From positions 434,001 through 498,000 of the forward strand of contig NZ_JMJJ01000006.1 of the NCBI RefSeq assembly GCF_000710035.2: 64,000 nucleotides of DNA. Direction: 5' to 3'. This document shows, one piece after another, positions 26,368 through 34,160 of the stretch (position 1 is its first letter; the number at the start of each line of letters is the position of its first letter). This DNA comes from Pantoea ananatis LMG 2665. GTDB taxonomy: Bacteria > Pseudomonadota > Gammaproteobacteria > Enterobacterales > Enterobacteriaceae. Both the position numbers and the translations under genes were made by a program. The notes under the pieces are model-generated. The model did no database searches. It was given only the letters and a program-made list of their open reading frames with translations, and was not told the DNA's origin.

Positions 26368-27484
26368 TGTGTTTTTTCCCTTCTTCAGTCATCCAGCACT
26401 CACCGGCGACGATAGCCGCCAGAGGAATCAATTGGCGATCGCCCTGCTCCGCCAGCCCTTCCGCATCCACAAACGACACGGATTCGTGCGCCACGGTAAA
26501 CAGGGTAAAGTCGGCATCAAGTCCGGGCTCAATAGCACCTTTGCTGCGTAATCTCAGCCCGCTGGCCGCCTGATGCGTTACGCAGGCAATAATCTGTGGC
26601 AGCGTCATGCCTACATTGAAAAATTTCGACATCACGTGCGCCAGGGTATAAACCGGTCCGTTCAGACGATTGCGGCAGTAGATGTCTGAACTGATGGTGT
26701 CAGGCAGAATGCCTTGGGCAATCGCCGCGCGCGCCACCTCAAAGCTGAAGCTGGCACTGCCGTGGCCAACATCAAGCCGCAAGCCCCTTGCCAGTGCCTG
26801 TTTTACCGCTGCACGCAGTTGCCCTTCGGGCGTCAGGATGCGGTTTGGCTTGCCGTTGTAGCAGTGGGTGATGATGTCGCCGGAGGTCAGCAACGCGGCG
26901 ATTTCATCGAGGTTGGGGGGATTGTTACCAATATGCACCATCAGGGGCAGGTTGCCATTTTCCTGCTGAATCGCCTTCGCCAGCACCAGCGGCCGAATGC
27001 CGTTTTCGCCCACCACGCTGCTGCTCATCCGGGCTTTAAGCCCGACGATAAAATCGGGATGACGTCTTACCGCATCGGCAATCGCCGGGCGATCAATCTG
27101 GGTCATGTCCGCCAGTTCATTTTGGGTAACGATGCCGGTGCGGGCGATATTCAGCAGCGCAAAAACCTGGGTGGTGACCGCTTGCGTGCGCTGTCTGAAA
27201 TCATCAATGTCGTCTGCACCTGTACTGCCTGCATCGACAACACAGGTGACGCCGCTTTCCACGCCAATCCGGTCGGGATGATCGTGATAGATGGGCGATT
27301 TTTCATAGCAGTGTACGTGGGAGTCGATCCAGCCCGCACTGAGATAGCAATCCACCGCCAGGGTTTGTTCCACTTTTGCCCTGCCGGTTACCTCACCCAC
27401 GGCGGCTATTTTTCCGTCGAGTATGGCGATATCGATCAGACGTTCATCCGGCAGTCGCGCCCGACGCAGAATCAGATCGTACAT
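26351..27484 (-). CDS. Amidohydrolase/deacetylase family metallohydrolase
   Basis: The 377-residue protein is an amidohydrolase-superfamily enzyme with the dihydroorotase/N-acetylglucosamine-deacetylase-like layout. The binuclear metal site is visible: H56 and H58 in DSHVHCYE, the likely carbamylated lysine K150 in VGLKARMS, H184 in MVHIGN, H207 in THCYNG and the catalytic aspartate D267 in SSDIYC. I recall this family as part of a conserved but uncharacterised gene cassette together with DgaE- and DgaF-like enzymes. It probably hydrolyses an amide (acyl group or lactam) from the transported compound before the ammonia lyase acts. The start at 27484 has AGGAGA before it. Confidence 0.82.
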   Translation of the reverse strand: MYDLILRRARLPDERLIDIAILDGKIAAVGEVTGRAKVEQTLAVDCYLSAGWIDSHVHCYEKSPIYHDHPDRIGVESGVTCVVDAGSTGADDIDDFRQRTQAVTTQVFALLNIARTGIVTQNELADMTQIDRPAIADAVRRHPDFIVGLKARMSSSVVGENGIRPLVLAKAIQQENGNLPLMVHIGNNPPNLDEIAALLTSGDIITHCYNGKPNRILTPEGQLRAAVKQALARGLRLDVGHGSASFSFEVARAAIAQGILPDTISSDIYCRNRLNGPVYTLAHVMSKFFNVGMTLPQIIACVTHQAASGLRLRSKGAIEPGLDADFTLFTVAHESVSFVDAEGLAEQGDRQLIPLAAIVAGECWMTEEGKKHNVFTV

Positions 27485-27538
27485 AGGAATCTCCTTTGAC
27501 TGCCCCGATCGGCCTTCACCAATCGGGCATTAACGCGA

Positions 27539-28183
27539 TCAGATCGCGACCGGAAAAATCGCGCCGAGGATCATGGCACCGAGGATCGCCCCGCCGGTGA
27601 TCGGTTTGTTCCACAGATAGAACACCAGCGCACCCAACAGCGAACCGAGACCGATAGGAATGGAGGCGCCCATGGCGGCCAGGATAATCAATGGCCCCAG
27701 GAAGCGTCCTGATGCATTGCCCGCGCCCATCATCACGTCCGCACCATAGGTGCTGTTGCTTTGATTAATGGTGAACTTACGCGCCAGAATGATGACGTAG
27801 CCTATCGCCACACCGATAACCAGACCGGTGACCAGCGAAGCCGCAAAATTCGCCACCGGGAAGACAAAACCGGCGCCCAGCAGCAGCGCGGGCACGCCCA
27901 ACCCGACGCCGGTCTGGATGGCACCACCGATATCCAGAATCCCGACCAGCGATCCTTCAATGATGCGGGCGAACAGAAAGCTGGCACCGAAAGCGGCCAC
28001 CGCGCCGTAAACGCCGGTATCGATGCCCGCCCGTAACATCGAGACGAAGGCCACTTCGTTAAAAGCGCCGATACCGTACAGGTAGTACATATGGGTCCCG
28101 GCAAACACGCCGGAGGAGAGCAGACCGACAAAAATCGGGAATGACCAGTCGGCATACCAGAAACCTTTGTTTGATTCTTCCAT
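27539..28183 (-). CDS. DUF4310-type integral membrane protein
   Basis: This 214-residue hydrophobic protein has six or seven predicted membrane helices (about residues 13-36, 44-72, 77-100, 102-133, 160-190 and 195-214) and a short charged loop near 133-142. It matches the DUF4310 family as I know it. Function is not established. Always finding it with the next three genes and with sugar-acid enzymes suggests it is one half of a membrane permease. Glycine-rich helices (AIQTGVGLGVPALLLGAGF) resemble those of EIIC-type channels in composition only. Confidence 0.8.
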   Translation of the reverse strand: MEESNKGFWYADWSFPIFVGLLSSGVFAGTHMYYLYGIGAFNEVAFVSMLRAGIDTGVYGAVAAFGASFLFARIIEGSLVGILDIGGAIQTGVGLGVPALLLGAGFVFPVANFAASLVTGLVIGVAIGYVIILARKFTINQSNSTYGADVMMGAGNASGRFLGPLIILAAMGASIPIGLGSLLGALVFYLWNKPITGGAILGAMILGAIFPVAI

Positions 28184-28196
28184 TGCAGACGCTCCG

Positions 28197-28973
28197 TTAT
28201 TTGCCGCTCAGGCTGTTATGAATACTGTCGAGCCAGCCAGGAATGCCGAGCTGGAAGGATTGCAGCATCTTCATATCGAAACCGCGGAAGAAGGCGCTGA
28301 GAACAAACAGGGCGACGATGGCGGTCATCATGATTTTGGTCACTTTGTTCCAGCCGCTCTCTTCAACCCCTTTACCAATCAAAATGCCCAGCACCAGGCC
28401 CGGTACGGCATTGCCCATAATCAGCTGTGCCAGACCGCCGAAGATGGTGGCCCAAAAGCCCGATTTCTTACCGGCGTCAATTGCCGCCAGCCAGAAGATC
28501 ACCGGCATGACCGTGTTCACCAGCAAATTAGCGGCCGGTACCAGCACCTTTACCGCCGTGACCTGCAGAGCCGCCGGAACAGCAGAGGCGGTCGAGTTGA
28601 GAAAAGCCACCACCACCATGCCGATGATGCCGCAGGCGATAGCCATCTTTTTCGGGTCGTGTAGCGTCTCTGCCACATTGCGGTTTTTGATCATGATCGC
28701 CGCCGCGCCCCAGTTGGGGATGATGCGATGATCCACGTCCTGCGTGAACGCACCCGCCGCCACGGAGGAGGCCCAGGCGTTAAAGAAGAATCCCAACCCA
28801 AAAGAGAAGTGAGAGGCAGGATCGCCTTCACAGGAGTTAAGTTCACCCAGTGTGCGAAAGGCGCCCATACCTTGTGTCGTCGGGGCATGGAACATGCGGG
28901 CGGCACCGGCGCCCACACCGACGCCCACGAGGCCGCCGATAATTAACGACTTGAGCAAAATGATGAGAAACAT
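28197..28973 (-). CDS. DUF4311-type integral membrane protein
   Basis: This 258-residue membrane protein has about six helices: an N-terminal helix (residues 2-24), a hydrophobic region after a conserved-looking polar stretch (TLGELNSCEGDPASHFSFGLG, split across residues 41-61), and later helices near 110-135, 143-165, 172-198 and 212-230. The polar segment with cysteine and histidine, followed by DVDHRIIPNWGAAA, could be a substrate-binding loop. It ends 13 bp before the DUF4310 gene and probably forms a heteromeric permease with it. The family is uncharacterised as far as I know. Confidence 0.8.
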   Translation of the reverse strand: MFLIILLKSLIIGGLVGVGVGAGAARMFHAPTTQGMGAFRTLGELNSCEGDPASHFSFGLGFFFNAWASSVAAGAFTQDVDHRIIPNWGAAAIMIKNRNVAETLHDPKKMAIACGIIGMVVVAFLNSTASAVPAALQVTAVKVLVPAANLLVNTVMPVIFWLAAIDAGKKSGFWATIFGGLAQLIMGNAVPGLVLGILIGKGVEESGWNKVTKIMMTAIVALFVLSAFFRGFDMKMLQSFQLGIPGWLDSIHNSLSGK

Positions 28974-29006
28974 CCTCTTTCCTTATATGTGTTGTTTGAG
29001 GCTGAC

Positions 29007-29303
29007 TTACACGCGGGTGAACTCGACCTTATCGCCGTCCAGGCAGGTCACGTTAATGGTGACCTCCAGGTCGACGCTGAAGAGCCTGCGCTCGCGTGCC
29101 AGGAAAAAGAAAAGGAATTTTTCGGTTGTGACGCGTTCCCGCGCGCGCACCACCTTTACGTCCTGCGGTTCAATGCGCAGCAGAATCTTATTGGCGTTGC
29201 GCAGGACTTCGTGCTGTACACGACTCAGCGCATCTGCGAAGGCTTTCGCCTTGGTGTCGCCCTTACCGCTTACGGCAACCGAGGTTGTAAAGGTCTCTTT
29301 CAT
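29007..29303 (-). CDS. DUF4312-type small protein
   Basis: The 98-residue soluble protein matches the DUF4312 family of unknown function. It begins MKETFTTSVAVSGKGDTKAK and alternates short beta-like and helical stretches, with a basic cluster (VKVVRARERVTTEK) and FLFFFLARERR in the middle. It sits between the SFCGS gene and the DUF4311 gene with 3-bp and 33-bp gaps. Small size and position suggest a cytoplasmic partner of the membrane proteins. No catalytic motif is apparent. Confidence 0.78.
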   Translation of the reverse strand: MKETFTTSVAVSGKGDTKAKAFADALSRVQHEVLRNANKILLRIEPQDVKVVRARERVTTEKFLFFFLARERRLFSVDLEVTINVTCLDGDKVEFTRV

Positions 29304-29306
29304 TCC

Positions 29307-29663
29307 TTATCCACCGTGTTTTTTGTTCCAGGCCTGAACCAGACGTTCACCCAGCTCTTCTTTGTCCATAAAGCCGAAGCCCAGCACGTTCGCGCCTTCA
29401 TTAATGGCGGTTACGCCTTCATCCACAGAGCGCATACCATGTTTGGCCTTATAGCCGTATTTGTTTTGCGCCGTAATCGCGCCTGCCCCTCCGCTGCCGC
29501 AAAAGGAGATACCGAAATCGGCATTCTCTGCTTTCATGACGTCGCCCAGCTTCATGTCTGCCGCGACGCCCGGCACCACAACGGCACGGCCACCGGCTTT
29601 TTCTACGCCAGCCGCCACTTTTTGTCCTTTACCTAAACGATCGCCGATCACTACGGTTACCAT
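29307..29663 (-). CDS. Glycine-rich SFCGS-family protein
   Basis: The 118-residue protein carries the signature that names its family: a beta-strand followed by SFCGSGGAGAITAQ, with C55 at the start of a glycine-rich turn. It begins with a short strand and glycine turn (MVTVVIGDRLGKGQKVA). Its length and alpha/beta pattern resemble a small phosphate-binding or EIIB-like domain, and the C-G-S-G-G turn after a hydrophobic strand recalls the phospho-cysteine loop of PTS EIIB proteins. That functional reading is an inference; the family has no known activity that I can cite. Confidence 0.8.
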   Translation of the reverse strand: MVTVVIGDRLGKGQKVAAGVEKAGGRAVVVPGVAADMKLGDVMKAENADFGISFCGSGGAGAITAQNKYGYKAKHGMRSVDEGVTAINEGANVLGFGFMDKEELGERLVQAWNKKHGG

Positions 29664-29690
29664 ATGTCTGTTCCTCTCAGGGTTGGAAAA

Positions 29691-30035
29691 TTAGTCGTTC
29701 TTCGCCACTTCAAAGTGGACAGAAAGCAGCCAGGCTTCTTCTGGTGGCAAATTGCCAAACAGGTCCACCACCTGCTGTGCCAGCGCCATCGACTCTTTGG
29801 AAATTTCGTCAAACAGCTCAGCCTCAACCTCTGGCAGACTCTCGCCGGTGACGGATCGCAATGCCATTGCCCGCACGTGCGAAGCCAGCATTTGTATCTG
29901 CACGGCATTCGGCTGGATGGCCCGCTCGGCAAAAAGCACCTCAATCTGCGCCATCACGCGATCCGTCAGGGCCTGAATCCTTTGCTGTTCGTCTTGTGAC
30001 GCATTCATCGCTACCGCTCCCTTACCCGTACTCAT
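29691..30035 (-). CDS. Single PRD-domain protein
   Basis: This 114-residue protein is a lone PTS regulation domain without DNA- or RNA-binding domains. It has the typical helical pattern and a conserved-looking histidine pair: H68 in MLASHVRAMALR and H107 in LLSVHFEVA. It is the first gene of the cassette. Two starts are possible: 30035 (GGAAG six bases upstream) and 30008 (GGGAG eight bases upstream). It may sense PTS phosphorylation and act on the large PRD activator at the other end of the operon, or on the transporter. Confidence 0.78.
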   Translation of the reverse strand: MSTGKGAVAMNASQDEQQRIQALTDRVMAQIEVLFAERAIQPNAVQIQMLASHVRAMALRSVTGESLPEVEAELFDEISKESMALAQQVVDLFGNLPPEEAWLLSVHFEVAKND

Positions 30036-30264
30036 CGTCTGCTTCCCATTTCGCGCTTAGCGTGATCTCAAACTAACCAGAGGCGGCAGCGCTGTGGAGA
30101 ACGACTTTTTCCGTTTCGAAGTGGAAATCCGGCCCTTGTGAGTGATCCGGAACGCAAACTTGCGCGTTCGCTTAGGGGAAGAATTATTTTTAACAGATTA
30201 AACAGTGAGTTAAAAAAGGGATATCACACAGGAAAGGCGGCAGATGAGGAATAAACAGAAAACC
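30036..30264 (-). promoter_or_regulatory. Promoter region of the DUF4310-4312 cassette
   Basis: This non-coding stretch lies between the first cassette gene and the terminator of the sulfoglycolysis operon. It contains the 20-bp near-palindrome at 30108-30127 and an A/T-rich block at 30180-30215 that would suit a promoter. I saw no sigma-54 (GG-N10-GC) match on the minus strand at a sensible distance. Confidence 0.5.
30108..30127. promoter_or_regulatory. Candidate operator of the PRD activator
   Basis: TTTCC-GT-TTCGAA-GT-GGAAA is a 20-bp palindrome with 16 symmetric positions, centred about 80 bp upstream of the first cassette gene. Size, symmetry and position fit an activator or repressor site. 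Assignment to the cassette's own PRD regulator is an inference. Confidence 0.4.
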
Positions 30265-30306
30265 GGGTTGCTGGTCAGCCGTCACAAAACTGGCAAACAG
30301 CAACCC
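30265..30306 (-). terminator. Terminator of the sulfoglycolysis operon
   Basis: A perfect 9-bp stem, GGGTTGCTG and CAGCAACCC, with a 24-base loop is followed on the minus strand by GGTTTTCTGTTT. It lies 24 bp beyond the stop of the distal permease gene. Confidence 0.75.
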
Positions 30307-30329
30307 TGAGGGCAAGGTAACAGAGAAAC

Positions 30330-31766
30330 TTATGACTCAGCGTCAGTGGGCTGACGTAATGGCGTAACGCGGTTTTTGTCGTCAACGGGCTGGAGGCGAT
30401 GCGTTTTACGTCGGCTAATGGCGGCCACGATCAGGGCAAAACGCGCTTCATTCAGCTTGTAGCAGAAGCCCATGATCAACGCCGCCGCAATCGCCAGCGA
30501 ACAGGGCCAGATAAAGATCAGCTGCCTTAAACCTGCCAGCGTGCCATCGCTTTGTACGGCATTGGGCACGTAGCCTATTTGCGTCAGCATCAGACCGGGC
30601 AAAAATCCTGCCAGCGCGGCGGATATCTTGCGAAAGAAGGTGTAGCCCGTGTAACAGGCACCTTCTGCCCGAATGCCGGTTTTCCACTCCCCGTACTCTA
30701 CGGTATCCGGCACCAGCGCCCAGTTAAGGCTATTAACGAATGCCGTACCGAAAAACGCCACGCAGGAGAACATGACGAACAGCAGAGAGCTGCTTCCCCA
30801 GAGAAAGTTACCCAGATCGCCCAAGGCCCAGAGGATGAGTCCCCCCAGATAAACCTGTTTCTTACCAAACTGTTTTACCGCTGTGGGCACCAGCAGTACG
30901 CCCACCAGAATACAGCCCATGCTGAAGAAGCCCATCCAGGAGAGCAAATGAACATCGTTCAGCACGTACTGCGTGTAGTAGACCTGAATGGCCAGCTTGA
31001 TATTAAACGCCGCCAGGGTACAGAGGTTCGCGAGGCACAGAACCAGCAACGGCGGATTGTGAAAGATGGCGCGGAAGGCCGTTGCCACACCGGGTTTATG
31101 ATGCGTCGGGGTGAGCTCAACATAGCGCTCTTTAACCCCGCTGTAACAGAACCACATGCACAGCAGCCCGGCGACCACAAAGACGGCGGCGGCAACCTGA
31201 TAGCCCAGCGCACTTTTGCCAACAAACAGCGACTGAATGGGCATAAAGCACACGGTGCAAACCAGTAATCCCACCGTTGCCCCGCCCTGCCGCCAGGCGG
31301 CGAGGTGGGCGCGTTCGTGGGGATTTTTGGTTATGGCTGGCACCATTGCGCCATAGGAACAGTTCATCAGGCTGTAAAACAGACCAAACGTCATAAACAG
31401 GGCGGTCGCGATCGTTGTCTTTATCGTCAGGCTAAAGTCGTTAGCAACAAACTGTGCCGCAGCCACCAGCGCTACCGGCAGCGAGAAATAGAGAATAAAA
31501 GGTCTGAATTTTCCTCTCGTGCCAATATGGCGGCGTGAATCCAGCACAATGCCGGTGAACATATCGGTTAGGGCGGTAAAGAATTTCGCCACCAGGAAAA
31601 TCACCCCGCCGTACCAGGCTGGCATGCCCAGCTCATCGGTGTAGAACTTGAGTAAATAAAGCGTCCCGATAGTCAGCATCAGGTTGGAGCCAAAATCACC
31701 GACGCCGTAAGCCACCTTCTCACGCAGCGGGAGTTTCAGCGTTAATGGATCGGAGCCTGTCTTCAT
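30330..31766 (-). CDS. yihO: GPH-family permease of the sulfoquinovose cluster (YihO-like)
   Basis: The 478-residue protein is a glycoside-pentoside-hexuronide:cation symporter (MFS-related) with twelve membrane segments and the family start KLPLREKVAYGVGDFGSNLM. It is the last gene of the yih operon, the position of yihO in E. coli, where YihO is the presumed sulfoquinovose importer. The start at 31766 follows AAAGGA; a longer frame reaching 31802 is less likely. It is closely similar to the neighbouring permease, so the two arose by duplication. Which imports and which exports cannot be read from sequence. Confidence 0.82.
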   Translation of the reverse strand: MKTGSDPLTLKLPLREKVAYGVGDFGSNLMLTIGTLYLLKFYTDELGMPAWYGGVIFLVAKFFTALTDMFTGIVLDSRRHIGTRGKFRPFILYFSLPVALVAAAQFVANDFSLTIKTTIATALFMTFGLFYSLMNCSYGAMVPAITKNPHERAHLAAWRQGGATVGLLVCTVCFMPIQSLFVGKSALGYQVAAAVFVVAGLLCMWFCYSGVKERYVELTPTHHKPGVATAFRAIFHNPPLLVLCLANLCTLAAFNIKLAIQVYYTQYVLNDVHLLSWMGFFSMGCILVGVLLVPTAVKQFGKKQVYLGGLILWALGDLGNFLWGSSSLLFVMFSCVAFFGTAFVNSLNWALVPDTVEYGEWKTGIRAEGACYTGYTFFRKISAALAGFLPGLMLTQIGYVPNAVQSDGTLAGLRQLIFIWPCSLAIAAALIMGFCYKLNEARFALIVAAISRRKTHRLQPVDDKNRVTPLRQPTDAES

Positions 31767-31811
31767 AAGTGATCCTTTTAGCGCCGCGACCGGCGCAGTC
31801 ACAAAGCCAAA

Positions 31812-33206
31812 TTAGCGCTGACGCTTACGTGCATCGATCTCCTCAATGATACGGACATACATCTTCTCATTGAGATTGTAGAAGCACCCCATGGCCACGA
31901 TGGTGATCACGGCCAGCGCACCGGGATAGATGAACATCAGCTGCTTCAACCCTTCTACCGTTCCGGACGACTGAATCACGTTGGGCACGTAGCCGATTTG
32001 TGTCAGCATCCAGCCGGGGAAAAAGCCGGCCAGCGCCTGTGAGACCTTACGGAAAAAGGTAAAACCGGTATAAACCGTACCTTCAGAACGAACGCCCGTC
32101 CGCCATTCCCCGTACTCCACCGTATCGGAAACCAGCGCCCAGTTAAGGCTGTTGACAAAGGCTGAGCCAAAAAAAGCCAGACAGGAATACGCGACAAAAC
32201 TGACCGAACCGCCGCCGAAGAAATAGTTGAGCAGATCGCCCGCGACCCAAATCAGCAAACCGCCGATATACACTTTTTTCTTACCAAAGCGCCTGACCGC
32301 GCCGGGCATCATAAATACGCCAATAAAAATGCACCCCATGCTGAAGAATCCCATCCATGACAGCAGAATGGGATCGTTCAGCACGTACTGGGTGTAATAA
32401 ACCTGGATCGCCAGTTTGACGTTAAAGGCGCCCAGTGTGCATAAGTTGGCAATGCACAGGATAAACAGTGGACGGTTGCCCGCGATGGCACGGAACGACG
32501 CTAACAGTCCCGGTTTCTGCGTGGGGCTGCTGGCGGGTTGCTCGACATAACGCTCTTTTACGCCGGCATAACACCACCACATAAAAAATAAGCCAAACGC
32601 CGAGAACAGCGTGGCCGCAACGACATAACTCAGCTGCGGATTGCCTTCAATCAGGTTCATGACCGGTACAAAACCCACGGTACAGATCAGCAAGCCCAGC
32701 GTTGCGCCGCCCTGCCGCCACGCGGCCAGTGCGGCACGCTCGTCGGGGTTTTTCGTCATCGCGGGCACCATCGCACCGTAGGAACAGTTCATCATGCTGA
32801 AGAACAGGCCATACATCATAAACAGCACTGTGGCGACGATCGTTTTTCCGGTGACGTCAAACGGCGTACCCACAAAATTGGCGATAGCTAACAGGGTTAC
32901 CGGAAAGGCCGCGAACAGCACGAAGGGACGGAACTTGCCTTTCGGGCCAATCCGACGCCGCGAATCCAGCATGATGCCGGTGCCCATATCGGTAAAGGCG
33001 GTAAAAAACTTGGCCACCAGGAAAATGATGCCGCCGTAGGTTCCCGGCAGCTCCAGCACGTCGGTATAGAACTTCAGGAGGTAGAGCGTACCGATATCTA
33101 ATAAAATATTTGAACCCAGATCGCCGATGCCATAGGCGACTTTCTCTTTGAAGGGCAACCGTAACGTCGCCGGTTCACTGCCGGAAGCAAGATGGTGTTG
33201 GCTCAT
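31812..33206 (-). CDS. yihP: GPH-family permease of the sulfoquinovose cluster (YihP-like)
   Basis: The 464-residue permease is a second GPH-family member, beginning LRLPFKEKVAYGIGDLGSN and ending NLNEKMYVRIIEEIDARKR. It lies where yihP does in E. coli, between the distal permease and yihQ. Shared motifs with its neighbour include MNCSYGAMVPA.TKNP, AAWRQGGAT and NLCTLGAFNVKLAIQVYYTQ. UniProt-style annotation of YihP as a dihydroxypropanesulfonate exporter is tentative. The start at 33206 (MSQHHLASG) was preferred because the upstream extension runs into the neighbouring tauE/safE-like gene. Confidence 0.82.
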   Translation of the reverse strand: MSQHHLASGSEPATLRLPFKEKVAYGIGDLGSNILLDIGTLYLLKFYTDVLELPGTYGGIIFLVAKFFTAFTDMGTGIMLDSRRRIGPKGKFRPFVLFAAFPVTLLAIANFVGTPFDVTGKTIVATVLFMMYGLFFSMMNCSYGAMVPAMTKNPDERAALAAWRQGGATLGLLICTVGFVPVMNLIEGNPQLSYVVAATLFSAFGLFFMWWCYAGVKERYVEQPASSPTQKPGLLASFRAIAGNRPLFILCIANLCTLGAFNVKLAIQVYYTQYVLNDPILLSWMGFFSMGCIFIGVFMMPGAVRRFGKKKVYIGGLLIWVAGDLLNYFFGGGSVSFVAYSCLAFFGSAFVNSLNWALVSDTVEYGEWRTGVRSEGTVYTGFTFFRKVSQALAGFFPGWMLTQIGYVPNVIQSSGTVEGLKQLMFIYPGALAVITIVAMGCFYNLNEKMYVRIIEEIDARKRQR

Positions 33207-33252
33207 GATTTCTCTCCGCTGCCCCACTGAACCTGTCAGCAGGGCCGCTTTT

Positions 33253-34146
33253 TCAGGATGGTTTTGAAGCGTTTTGTTGCTCGATTTCAGCGCGAATAGC
33301 GGCCACTTTTTTACCAAACAGCAGCTGCATGACGGCCAGCAGGCCAAATGAGGGCACCAGTACCTGCCAGGCCGGGATATCCAGAGCGCCTTTGATCAGC
33401 ATGGAGCCCGAAGCAATCAGCAGGAGAAACACCATCAGTCGGAAAGCCCGCACGGAGATACGCTTGTGCACATACTGGCCCACTAACGATCCAAGGATCA
33501 TGGTAGGAATGCAGAACATCACCAGCTTGACCGTTGAGACCGTTAAAATGCCGCTGGTGGTCAGGCCGCCAATAATGGCGATGTTATTCGCGGTAAAAAA
33601 TGCATTGAGCGTGCCGCGAAAAGCAGCGGGTGCCAGATTCCTTAACATGCCGTAGATCACGACGGGCGGACCGTTGGTGGCAAACGCCGAGCCGAGCGCC
33701 CCGGCGATAATACCGGTGGGCATCACTATCCAGTTTTTGTCATAGACAGGCAGACGAGGAATAAACAGGCTGTAGAACGAATAAAGGATCAGGAAAACGC
33801 CCAGCCCGGTTTTCATCACGTCGTCCGGAAAATTGGACAGCGCGTAAATGCCCAAAGGGATACCGGCAAAGGAGAACAGGATCAGCACCAGGGCTGACTT
33901 CCAGTTGGTTTCCTTGCGAGACAGCCAGGTGGCATACAGCGCCGTTGCCGTCCCCACAATCACCGACATCGGTGCAGCCATTTTGACCGGCAGCAGCAAC
34001 GTCACCAGCGGCATCGTAACCAGCGCGCCACCAAATCCAGCACAGATGCCAATAAAGGTGTACAGAAACATAATGGCAATAATGATGCAGACGACCTCAG
34101 TGGTGATTTCCAGACCTTCAGGTGTAAGTAGCGTAAAGAAATCCAT
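33253..34146 (-). CDS. TauE/SafE-family sulfonate or sulfite exporter
   Basis: The 297-residue protein is a TauE/SafE (TSUP, PF01925) membrane protein with eight or nine helices. Family motifs are visible: GICAGFGGALVTMPLVTLLLP-like repeat 1 near residues 29-50 and GIIAGALGSAFATNGPPVVIYG-like repeat 2 near 150-172. TSUP proteins export organosulfonates or sulfite. Within a sulfoquinovose cluster the obvious cargo is 2,3-dihydroxypropane-1-sulfonate, the end product of the pathway. E. coli K-12 has no such gene in its yih cluster. The start at 34146 (MDFFTLLTPEGLEI) has AGAAAGGA upstream. Confidence 0.86.
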   Translation of the reverse strand: MDFFTLLTPEGLEITTEVVCIIIAIMFLYTFIGICAGFGGALVTMPLVTLLLPVKMAAPMSVIVGTATALYATWLSRKETNWKSALVLILFSFAGIPLGIYALSNFPDDVMKTGLGVFLILYSFYSLFIPRLPVYDKNWIVMPTGIIAGALGSAFATNGPPVVIYGMLRNLAPAAFRGTLNAFFTANNIAIIGGLTTSGILTVSTVKLVMFCIPTMILGSLVGQYVHKRISVRAFRLMVFLLLIASGSMLIKGALDIPAWQVLVPSFGLLAVMQLLFGKKVAAIRAEIEQQNASKPS

Positions 34147-34160
34147 AATCCTTTCTCCCG

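Noticed and set aside
26714-27499. A 261-codon open frame on the plus strand inside the amidohydrolase gene region
   Set aside because: It is antisense to the amidohydrolase, whose metal-binding motifs are intact on the opposite strand.
30061-30180. A possible sigma-54 promoter for the PRD cassette
   Set aside because: The minus strand has no GG-N10-GC element in the right place, and the activator present is of PRD/HTH type without an AAA+ domain.
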